Of a stretch of 5,314 nucleotides of DNA, positions 1 to 5,314 are shown one piece after another. The notes beneath the pieces were generated by a model. That model made no database searches. It was not told where the DNA came from and saw only the letters and a program-made list of their open reading frames with translations. Position numbers and translations under genes: made by a program. Origin of the DNA: an uncultured Sphingorhabdus sp. (GTDB lineage: Bacteria > Pseudomonadota > Alphaproteobacteria > Sphingomonadales > Sphingomonadaceae); contig CALMYW010000289.1 in NCBI GenBank assembly GCA_937873665.1, positions 1 to 5,314 of the forward strand, read 5' to 3'. Each line of letters begins with the position of its first letter. Position 1 is the stretch's first letter.

Positions 1-89
1 ATCGCCGTGGCCACAACCGTCAAGTACATTGCGCGGCCCGCCAGAAGTCCGAGTCGTCGACATGTTGCAATAAAAAGGCCTATAAGCAT
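1..89 (-). CDS. Possible N-terminal fragment of a hydrophobic protein (cut by window edge)
   Basis: Fifteen bases after the stop codon of the mechanosensitive channel gene, an ATG at 87-89 opens a frame that runs off the window end. It reads MLIGLFIATCRRLGLLAG and then RAMYLTVVATA, a hydrophobic stretch broken by basic residues, as in a membrane segment or signal peptide. The ribosome binding site is weak (only an AAGA-like stretch upstream). Codon third positions are AT-rich over the first eleven codons and GC-rich afterwards, so the true start may be further in, for example the ATG at 27-29. Only about 29 codons are visible and all plus-strand frames are also open here for part of the way, so this is tentative. 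No family can be assigned. If real, it would be the next gene of the same transcription unit. Confidence 0.28.
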   Translation of the reverse strand, partial: MLIGLFIATCRRLGLLAGRAMYLTVVATA

Positions 90-104
90 CGTATGTCTTG
101 AGCT

Positions 105-2471
105 TTAGCCCGTCACTTTCGGTGCGCTATCATCTACCGTGCGAATTTCAAGGTCACGCTGCGAAAACGGTGCGATTCCAGCGCTCTCCAGCTTCTTCAG
201 CATCGCAACGCGCAATGCGTTCTGCGCCTGCACCCCTACGTCGACTGTCGCCACCCAGGCGAGCAAGGTGAAATTGAGCGAGTTCTCGCCGAAGCCCTTG
301 AATACAACCCGTGGCTGGGGGGCCTTCAATATCTCCGGCACCTCCCCTGCCGCCTCGGCCAGTAAGCACATCACATGTTCCGGCTCGGAACCCAAGGCGA
401 CCCCGACATCAATGTCGTAGCGGCGCTGACGGTCCGAACGTGTCCAGTTCACCACCTCCTTCGACACCAGATCCCCGTTAGGCACGAGGATCTCCGCTCC
501 TTGGCCAGTGCGCACGGTAGATGAGCGAATCCCGATGCGCGTGATGGTGCCCGACTGAGAGCCCCACTCGATCACGTCGCCGACGCCAATCGGTCGCTCG
601 ACGATGAGGATCAGGCCAGATACGAAGTTGTTGATGACATTCTGCAGCCCAAAACCGATACCCACGCTGAGCGCCCCGGCCAGCAGGGTGACCTTCGCCA
701 TGTCGATGCCGAGAGCGGCCAGCGTGAGCACCGCACCAGCGATGAACATAGACCAACGCGTGAAGGTCACGATGGCGTAACCGGCGCCGGGATGCAAATG
801 CAGCCGCGGCAGAATTTCACGCTCGAGCAGGAAGCCGACGAGTCCGGCCAGAACCAACGTCACGAAAGCCACTGCGAGCGCCGTTGCGACCGACTCGAAG
901 GCGATGGACACAGTACCCACCTCCAAGGTGGCGCCCATCAGCGACTTTATTGCTAACTGCACGGCAGGAACAAGGCCCAGGCTGCCAATGAAGACGATCA
1001 TCACACTGATGATGGCAATTACAGTGATTACCAAGCGTAGCGTACGCAACAGCACGGCATCAGCGTTGCGCGCAGTGTGGAACCACTGTGCAATCGGGGT
1101 GGCAAGAAACGCAAGCACGGCGCCGTAGAGCACAACGGCAGCGGTGCCAAAGACCATTACGGCCCCCAGAAAACTCCCCATCCCTGCCCGCAACGAACCC
1201 GCCGGCCCGGAAAATCCGAAGACGGCATGGAACCCGGTTAGCGCTGCCGCGGCCAGCATCAAGAGTGCGACTGCGCGGACGATGCCCGGGCTGGCCCACC
1301 GGAAAGCCTGCTGCAATCGACCTCGGCGCAGGTCGATGGCGATCGGAAGTGCAACGCAGATCACCTGTAGTAGCAGCAATATCCGGTCGGCAATTGGGCT
1401 CGCCTCCAGTAAGCCGCGCAAGGAAAGTAGCATCATCGACAATGCGACACCGTAAAGTGTCAACGGCATCGGCACCTTGATCGCGCGCCGCGCCACCATC
1501 GCTGCAGGTATCGGGGCAAGCAGGAACAGCACCGCAAAGAAAAACCTCGGCGGGTTGGGGGCCAGCCATCCGAGCGATACCAGTGCAATGAGCAGCGATG
1601 CGGCGAACGGTCGCCCGTAGGCGCGCTGAATCGGTTCGGCGGCCACACCGGCGCGTCTTGTGAAGAGCCAGGCGGTCAGTACCAGAATGAAGAAAAACAG
1701 TCCGACAAGGCCGGCACCGTCCTGCGCCAGATAATCCCGCTGTATCTTCCAGGTCGAACTGAACTCCGTGCCGACGAGTTCGAATTGTGTGGACGCTGCG
1801 CCAAGGTGCCATATCGGGGATTGTTCCAGCAACAACCGTTGGGAGTCGATACGGGCCTGCCGCGCGGCGATCAGCGCCCGCGCGTCTTCAAGGCGCGCTT
1901 GCAGAACCAACGCGCGGTCCAGCGCGAGTAGTGCGCTGTCACGGAATTCCCGGACGCGGGCATTCGCCTGCTGAAGCTTCGTTCTGATCGCGCGCGCGCG
2001 CTCAAGCACTGTGGCGGGAACGGACTGACTTTCCAGAAACGATGCCCGCTCCTGCCAATTCCGGGCGTTCGACTCAAGCAGGTTGTCATCGTGCTCAAGT
2101 CGCCGGACGATTGCTGCAATATTGTCAGCGATGGTCGCAGCTTCGCGATGCAACCCCCTCAGGTGGCGATCAAGTTCAATCGAATTGATCAACTCCGGTT
2201 TGCTCATCGCACCTGCGGTGAGCGCATCGAATTCCGCCTCCAGCGCAGCAACCCTCTCCGACAGTCCTTTCCACTGCCCGGCCTGTTCGAGGCGTGCCAA
2301 GGCCGCGCGCTGCAAATCCTCGCTGGCAATGGCTTGGGTGACGGTGTCCGCTACCGAAGTTGGATTCGCGCTGACGGCAGGATGAGGTGCGTCGGTGCTT
2401 GTCTCCGCGCTGACGACTCCTGGCGTGAACACCAGTGTGGCCGCCAGAATCATCATCAGCGTCCGACTCAT
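105..2471 (-). CDS. MscS-superfamily mechanosensitive ion channel with large periplasmic N-terminal domain
   Basis: This is a probable tension-gated inner-membrane channel that releases solutes on osmotic downshock. Residues 1-22 are a signal peptide (cleavage near VVSA). About 50-215 is a Leu/Ala/Arg/Glu-rich helical, coiled-coil-like periplasmic domain. Roughly eleven hydrophobic segments follow (near 253-270, 288-303, 309-326, 336-352, 362-379, 397-414, 432-456, 477-498, 528-548, 567-588 and 593-624). The last contains the Gly/Ala-rich pore helix LSVGIGFGLQNVINNFVSGL at 601-620. Then come the MscS β-domain signatures ERPIGVGDVIEWG (625-637), ILVPNGDLVSKEVVNW (661-676) and the C-terminal α/β domain to about 770. 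The 788-residue length is well above minimal MscS (about 286) and below MscK (about 1120). It resembles the roughly 800-residue MscS proteins with a DUF3772-type N-terminus; that sub-family call is from memory of architecture. I chose the ATG at 2469-2471, with AGG seven bases upstream and a clean signal peptide. A GTG at 2484-2486 would add five residues but lacks a ribosome binding site. It lies 32 bp behind the patatin gene. Confidence 0.93.
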   Translation of the reverse strand: MSRTLMMILAATLVFTPGVVSAETSTDAPHPAVSANPTSVADTVTQAIASEDLQRAALARLEQAGQWKGLSERVAALEAEFDALTAGAMSKPELINSIELDRHLRGLHREAATIADNIAAIVRRLEHDDNLLESNARNWQERASFLESQSVPATVLERARAIRTKLQQANARVREFRDSALLALDRALVLQARLEDARALIAARQARIDSQRLLLEQSPIWHLGAASTQFELVGTEFSSTWKIQRDYLAQDGAGLVGLFFFILVLTAWLFTRRAGVAAEPIQRAYGRPFAASLLIALVSLGWLAPNPPRFFFAVLFLLAPIPAAMVARRAIKVPMPLTLYGVALSMMLLSLRGLLEASPIADRILLLLQVICVALPIAIDLRRGRLQQAFRWASPGIVRAVALLMLAAAALTGFHAVFGFSGPAGSLRAGMGSFLGAVMVFGTAAVVLYGAVLAFLATPIAQWFHTARNADAVLLRTLRLVITVIAIISVMIVFIGSLGLVPAVQLAIKSLMGATLEVGTVSIAFESVATALAVAFVTLVLAGLVGFLLEREILPRLHLHPGAGYAIVTFTRWSMFIAGAVLTLAALGIDMAKVTLLAGALSVGIGFGLQNVINNFVSGLILIVERPIGVGDVIEWGSQSGTITRIGIRSSTVRTGQGAEILVPNGDLVSKEVVNWTRSDRQRRYDIDVGVALGSEPEHVMCLLAEAAGEVPEILKAPQPRVVFKGFGENSLNFTLLAWVATVDVGVQAQNALRVAMLKKLESAGIAPFSQRDLEIRTVDDSAPKVTG

Positions 2472-2503
2472 GGCTGGCCTACTCACCGACGGCTTTGCCG
2501 AAA

Positions 2504-3889
2504 TTATTGATAGTCGGCGGACTGACGCAGCAACTCGCCCGCCACGTCGCGCAAACGGTCTACGTCTTCCGGCGGGAGGACGAAGCTGGTCGGCAGATTC
2601 ATGAAATAAGCGCGCCCCTTCGGCTCCTTGATCCCATCGAAGCTGACATCGACAACTTCCAGCGTAACCTTCGGCACCTTTTTCTCTGCTTCTTCCTCAG
2701 TCGCACCGGCCAGCCTTGCCTGGGCGACCAGAAGCTCGCGGCGCCAGGCCATGATCTCGGCCCGGTCCTTCATCGTCTCGACGGTTTCGAACGAAAAGCG
2801 ATCGATCGGCACCCCCGAAGCCTGCATCAGTTGTACGGCCATGCCGGGCGGCGTCTCCTCACGGTCCCAATCGGTCTTGGGCGACGAATGGGAATTCACG
2901 ACCAGCAGGATGACCCGTTTGATGGCACCGAATCCCATCTGTCCCTGGAAGGCCGCGCTCGCTGCCGACTCTTCGAGGAATTCCAGGACGCCGCGCACGC
3001 CGATATTGTCGGAAACCCCGCCGTCGACGAGGTGGATGTACGGGCGATCCTTACTGTTCTGGAACGCATTCATCTCCAGGTAGCGCTGGTAGGCGCGCCC
3101 GGCGGGCCGGGCGCGGTTGTCGGGATTGGAGACGGACCGCACCCAGAGCGGATACTGGAAATTGCAGTTGCCGCCGTAATTGTTGAGGGTGACAGGCGAG
3201 AGCACCACTGGCACGGCAGACGACGTGGCGGCCGCGCGCGACAGGCGGACCTTGCTCAGATCCGAGCACAGCAGGTCGAAATCGTTCTGATAAAAGGCCA
3301 GCCGCGAGCCGGTTGACAGGTCGGTTCCCGTCGCCAGCGCAACCGGCCCGTTTTTGGTCATCAGATCGCCAAACGTTGCGCCCTCGAACAGGATCTCGTC
3401 GTAATACTCGGCGGCGAGTTCGGAACGTCCGGCCGTTCCGCCTATGTATTTCCCCCAGTTGAGCGGATTGGCGGCGCGCCCAACCAGGGTGCCCTGCACG
3501 TCGCGCTTGAGGAATCGCTCCTCGTATTCCGAGAACAGGCGGTCGCCATAGAGTGCATAGGAAAGTGCCGTGAAACTCCCCCCGGAGACACCGGTAATCA
3601 CGTCGACCTCGTCGATCAGCCGGCGACGCTGGCCATCGATCATGATGTCGGTGCGGCGCAGTTCTTCCAGAACCCCGTACGAGAATGCCGCAGCCCGCGT
3701 GCCGCCGCCCGAGAAGGAGAGCACAAAGAGGGTGTGCGGATCGTTATTCTGGCGCTTGGGAATCAGAAGATAGGGACGGTAGCCGCTTTTCGGATCGACC
3801 TGGGTAATCGGCTCGTTGATCGGGCGACTGGCGCACCCCGCCAAAACCAATCCTGCGATGATCAACAGCAAGGTGCGACTGAGACGCAT
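2504..3889 (-). CDS. Patatin-like phospholipase, outer-membrane-type lipoprotein
   Basis: This 461-residue protein is a probable serine acyl hydrolase of the patatin family (phospholipase A or lipid acyl hydrolase activity). Residues 1-18 are a lipoprotein signal with lipobox LAGC, giving an acylated Cys19. The +2 residue is Ala, not Asp, which favours sorting to the outer membrane. The catalytic features are all present: the oxyanion-hole loop GGGTR at 61-65, the nucleophile elbow GVSGG at 100-104 (Ser102), and the Ser-Asp dyad motif DGG at 289-291 (Asp289). The patatin-typical stretch ATSSAVPVVLSPVTL is at 221-235. About 120 residues (340-461) extend past the core and are rich in charged helix. 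Cys208 and Cys242 could pair in the periplasm (inference). The start at 3887-3889 is set by AGGAAG at 3894-3899 and the lipobox; the frame stays open upstream to about 4015, but that stretch overlies the previous gene and carries no signal sequence. Substrate unknown. The mechanosensitive channel follows closely. Confidence 0.94.
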   Translation of the reverse strand: MRLSRTLLLIIAGLVLAGCASRPINEPITQVDPKSGYRPYLLIPKRQNNDPHTLFVLSFSGGGTRAAAFSYGVLEELRRTDIMIDGQRRRLIDEVDVITGVSGGSFTALSYALYGDRLFSEYEERFLKRDVQGTLVGRAANPLNWGKYIGGTAGRSELAAEYYDEILFEGATFGDLMTKNGPVALATGTDLSTGSRLAFYQNDFDLLCSDLSKVRLSRAAATSSAVPVVLSPVTLNNYGGNCNFQYPLWVRSVSNPDNRARPAGRAYQRYLEMNAFQNSKDRPYIHLVDGGVSDNIGVRGVLEFLEESAASAAFQGQMGFGAIKRVILLVVNSHSSPKTDWDREETPPGMAVQLMQASGVPIDRFSFETVETMKDRAEIMAWRRELLVAQARLAGATEEEAEKKVPKVTLEVVDVSFDGIKEPKGRAYFMNLPTSFVLPPEDVDRLRDVAGELLRQSADYQ

Positions 3890-3893
3890 ATAT

Positions 3894-3899
3894 CTTCCT
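3894..3899 (-). promoter_or_regulatory. Ribosome binding site deciding the patatin start
   Basis: AGGAAG stands four bases before the ATG at 3887-3889 (six bases counted from its AGGA part). It overlaps the TAG at 3898-3900 that ends the out-of-frame tail of the upstream DUF1254-like stump. It fixes the patatin start at the lipoprotein signal and argues against the longer upstream extension. Confidence 0.7.
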
Positions 3900-4076
3900 A
3901 ATCCAGAACGGAGTACTGCGTCTTGAAGTTGCTGTAGGGTGCGCCTAGCCGTAGATGTAGGCTTCGGTAACGATCTTGACCGCCTCGATCGAACCGACGT
4001 CCCCGCGCGTGGCAAACGGAACTGCGACCGCGAACGCCAGGCACAGTGCGGTAATTGCCCGCTTTAGCGATCTCAT
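3898..4076 (-). pseudogene. Truncated DUF1254-like periplasmic protein (N-terminal stump with out-of-frame tail)
   Basis: A well-formed gene start (GGAAGGAAG ribosome binding site, ATG at 4074-4076) opens a frame of only 43 codons ending at TAG 3945-3947. Residues 1-22 look like a signal peptide (MRSLKRAITALCLAFAVAVP...). The rest, DVGSIEAVKIVTEAYIYG, resembles the N-terminus of DUF1254 proteins, where EAYIYGYPLV is a common motif; this match is from memory. Directly after the stop, the frame shifted by one base reads GAPYSNFKTQYSVLD and stops at 3898-3900. DUF1254 proteins often have an (A/G)PFNQ-like segment some 20-25 residues after EAYIYGYP, so the tail may be a second scrap of the same gene. 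One extra base after TA would join the two pieces as EAYIYGY-GAPYSNF. The remaining several hundred residues of a normal DUF1254 protein are absent. The alternative is a genuine short exported peptide. It sits 23 bp after the repeat protein and 55 bp before the patatin gene. Confidence 0.5.
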
Positions 4077-4079
4077 TGG

Positions 4080-4088
4080 CTTCCTTCC
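4080..4088 (-). promoter_or_regulatory. Strong ribosome binding site of the 43-codon DUF1254-like frame
   Basis: GGAAGGAAG lies just upstream of the ATG at 4074-4076, with the AGGA core five bases from it. It is one of the best ribosome binding sites in the window, which shows that this short frame is, or recently was, the start of a translated gene. Confidence 0.6.
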
Positions 4089-4099
4089 GGCAAGAGAGA

Positions 4100-4384
4100 C
4101 TAGCGGACGACGCGCCGCCGGTTGCCGGCCTCACCCGGTTGATTAATGTCGCGATCGCGGCCAATGCCGGGGGCGCCGACATTTCCTGCAGCTCCGGGCT
4201 GGTTGATCCCGGGATCGCGATGGACATTGCCCGCCACCCCCGGTTGGTTGATTCCGGGATCCAGCGCAACCGCGACGCCGGGCAACGCAGTGACGGCGAT
4301 GCAAATGATCAACCCACAGGCCCACTTCGGCCCGAAGGTGTCCAACCGCCTGTTTTCCATGTCCGTTCCAGATATTGATGCCAT
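4100..4384 (-). CDS. Small secreted DPGINQPG-repeat protein, function unknown
   Basis: This 94-residue protein has an N-region of about 21 residues (MASISGTDMENRRLDTFGPK...). A hydrophobic core CGLIICIAVTALPGVAVA follows, with probable signal peptidase cleavage after Ala40. The predicted mature part (about 54 residues) is almost entirely repeats: LDPGINQPGVAGN, VHR, DPGINQPGAAGN, VGAPGIGR, DRDINQPGEAGN, then a basic tail RRRVVR. It is Gly/Pro/Asn-rich with no Cys, so it is probably unstructured or turn-rich, and it should lie in the periplasm or outside the cell. I chose ATG 4382-4384 because GGAG at 4391-4394 stands six bases before it. ATG 4358-4360 (MENRRLDTF...) would give a more ordinary signal-peptide length but has a poorer binding site. 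An upstream start at 4423 is possible in frame and has little support. I recognise no characterised family; short proteins with DPG(I/V)NQPG-like motifs seem to occur in other proteobacteria (recollection, unverified). It lies 107 bp after the β-barrel gene. Confidence 0.72.
   Translation of the reverse strand: MASISGTDMENRRLDTFGPKWACGLIICIAVTALPGVAVALDPGINQPGVAGNVHRDPGINQPGAAGNVGAPGIGRDRDINQPGEAGNRRRVVR
4121..4261 (-). repeat. Three in-frame 36-bp coding repeats (DPGINQPGxAGN)
   Basis: The units are at 4226-4261, 4181-4216 and 4121-4156, separated by 9 and 24 bp. Units 1 and 2 differ by one residue only (Val/Ala), yet six other codons differ by synonymous changes. Unit 3 keeps INQPG and AGN but has DRD in place of DPG and Glu at the variable position. 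The spacing is in whole codons, so the repeat belongs to the protein. Confidence 0.85.
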
Positions 4385-4491
4385 TGTTTTCTCCATTGCA
4401 ATGCTTGCGGAATAACAGTTCACAGCCCGTTAAGGATTTTCGTCTTTGCTGCCTGGTCTACAGTCGCGCAGCGAACCACCACGGTACTCAC
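4385..4491. other. Intergenic gap between β-barrel gene and repeat-protein gene
   Basis: This is the longest gap in the window and is more AT-rich than the flanking genes, so it is the likeliest place for an internal promoter. I found no convincing -35/-10 pair. There is a small inverted repeat, TCGC-GCA-GCGA, but no hairpin followed by a T-run, so no intrinsic terminator separates the two genes. The ribosome binding site GGAG of the downstream gene is at 4391-4394. Confidence 0.4.
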
Positions 4492-5304
4492 CTAGAACTG
4501 GAACGCCACGCCGATGAGCGCGCCACTCATACTCATGCTCTGCAGCGCATCGCCCGACTTGAAGTCATAGTCCAGGTAACGCCAGGTGGCGAACACCGAA
4601 CCCCAGTCGTACGTGTAGCCCACGCCGGCGTTGATCTGCCAGGTGAGCTTGGACTGGCCGCTGCCGACATCGACGTAGTAAGGCAGGAACCACTTGCGCT
4701 CGGCGCCGAAGTAGTAGCGGCCCTTGAGGCCGACGATGGCGTCCCAGTTGGTGCCGTCGACACTGGCCTCGCCGCTGCGCGTCGGCAACTCGGGGACGCT
4801 GCTGGCCAGCGACCAGTTCAGCGTCTGCTTCATGTTCAGCATGCGGGCGCCGAACAGCAGGTCGGTCGTGTTCTCGGGCGTTGAGGTCAGGTTGTAGATG
4901 CCGGCCAGCGACCATACCGTCGACTTCACGTCCAGGCCGAGGTTGGCGGACGAGTTGACGGGATTGCCGCCCACGGTGAAGTTGCGCGAACCGTCCTTCG
5001 AGCCGCCTACGTCGGAATAGACCAGGTCGCTCCAGACGCCCCACCGGCCTTTGCGGGCTTCGATCTGGCCCATGAAGGCCATCTTCAGCGAGTCAATCAC
5101 GTCGCGTGCGCTGACGTCGATGGTCGTGCTGGCGCCGCTCGGAAACGACGTGGTGGTCTCGATCGCCGGGAACCAGCCGTAGATGCCAAGTTCCCATTGC
5201 CACTTGTCGTTCGCGGCTTGCGCCTGGGCCGCGACGGGCGCGAGCCCGGACAGTCCGATGGCCAGCAGGCAGTTCGCGAACCGGGTGTTGATGCGTTGTC
5301 TCAT
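4492..5304 (-). CDS. Outer-membrane β-barrel protein of unknown function
   Basis: This 270-residue protein has a signal peptide at 1-30 (LLAIGLSGLAPVAAQAQA, cleavage before ANDKW). The mature part is made of alternating amphipathic strands with aromatic girdles: about 35-48, 72-82, 87-98, 126-140, 146-160, 185-199, 205-215, 220-231, 236-248 and 258-270. That suggests a barrel of roughly ten strands. The last strand, GALIGVAFQF, ends in the C-terminal Phe expected for assembly by the BAM complex. The segments WQWELGIYGWFPAIE, IEARKGRWGVWSDLVYSDV and NAGVGYTYDWGSVFATWRYLDYDF resemble a widespread proteobacterial family of uncharacterised outer-membrane proteins (recollection; no ligand is known to me). 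The ATG at 5302-5304 is chosen for the signal peptide. Only ten bases remain upstream and no clear ribosome binding site or promoter is visible in them. It appears to be the first gene seen in the cluster. Confidence 0.85.
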   Translation of the reverse strand: MRQRINTRFANCLLAIGLSGLAPVAAQAQAANDKWQWELGIYGWFPAIETTTSFPSGASTTIDVSARDVIDSLKMAFMGQIEARKGRWGVWSDLVYSDVGGSKDGSRNFTVGGNPVNSSANLGLDVKSTVWSLAGIYNLTSTPENTTDLLFGARMLNMKQTLNWSLASSVPELPTRSGEASVDGTNWDAIVGLKGRYYFGAERKWFLPYYVDVGSGQSKLTWQINAGVGYTYDWGSVFATWRYLDYDFKSGDALQSMSMSGALIGVAFQF

Positions 5305-5314
5305 GACTGAACCC

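Noticed and set aside
2..73. Short plus-strand open frames at the left edge that could be the end of a convergent gene
   Set aside because: The frames are too short to judge. They show no recognisable C-terminal motif, and no terminator lies between them and the channel gene.
1060..1812. Minus-strand 250-codon frame inside the channel gene
   Set aside because: It is in an alternative frame of the mechanosensitive channel, and its translation is Arg/Cys/Pro-rich with no plausible fold or ribosome binding site.
2435..3316. Long plus-strand open frame (293 codons) opposite the patatin gene
   Set aside because: It lies antisense to a gene with intact catalytic motifs and spans into the channel gene. 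Its protein is Arg/His/Gly-rich with no recognisable domain, typical of a GC-rich shadow frame.
3890..4015. N-terminal extension of the patatin frame by 42 residues
   Set aside because: The extension lacks a signal sequence and overlaps the DUF1254-like stump. The internal ATG at 3887-3889 has AGGAAG upstream and begins a perfect lipoprotein signal.
4205..4216. Perfect 12-bp palindrome GATCCCGGGATC, with nearby GCGATCGC and ATCGCGAT palindromes
   Set aside because: They fall on codons of the DPGI and RDP parts of the repeat protein and have no common spacing beyond the coding repeat, so they are best explained by the peptide sequence rather than as operator sites.
4461..4475. Small inverted repeat TCGC-GCA-GCGA in the intergenic gap, considered as a terminator
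   Set aside because: The stem is only four base pairs and no T-run follows on either strand.
4375..4884. Plus-strand 169-codon frame across the gap and the β-barrel gene
   Set aside because: It is antisense to the β-barrel coding region, and its composition is what the complementary strand of that gene produces.

Overview
The window is GC-rich bacterial DNA. Every gene I can support lies on the minus strand, so the biological reading order runs from high to low coordinates. Signal peptides, a lipobox lipoprotein, a β-barrel ending in Phe and a large MscS-type channel point to a Gram-negative proteobacterium. The style fits a beta- or gammaproteobacterium, but nothing here fixes the genus.

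Layout in transcription order: (1) 5304-4492, a 270-residue outer-membrane β-barrel of an uncharacterised family. (2) A 107-bp gap with no clear terminator. (3) 4384-4100, a 94-residue secreted protein whose mature part is three copies of a DPGINQPGxAGN-like motif. (4) 4076-3945, a 43-codon reading frame with a strong ribosome binding site and a signal peptide. It ends in EAYIYG followed by a stop and looks like the N-terminal stump of a DUF1254-type periplasmic protein; a related-looking tail continues in another frame to 3898. (5) 3889-2504, a patatin-like phospholipase lipoprotein with its catalytic motifs intact. (6) 2471-105, an MscS-superfamily channel with a long periplasmic coiled-coil domain and about eleven membrane segments. 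(7) 89-1, a possible start of another hydrophobic protein, cut by the window edge.

The short same-strand gaps (23, 55 and 32 bp from the repeat protein to the channel) suggest at least a partial operon. All products are predicted to be exported or in the envelope: outer-membrane barrel, secreted repeat peptide, lipid-anchored acyl hydrolase and inner-membrane tension-gated channel. A shared role in envelope or lipid homeostasis or osmotic stress is a reasonable inference, but the sequence does not prove it. The least explained elements are the small DPGINQPG repeat protein and the DUF1254-like stump. I saw no RNA genes, CRISPR array, insertion sequence or convincing intrinsic terminator.
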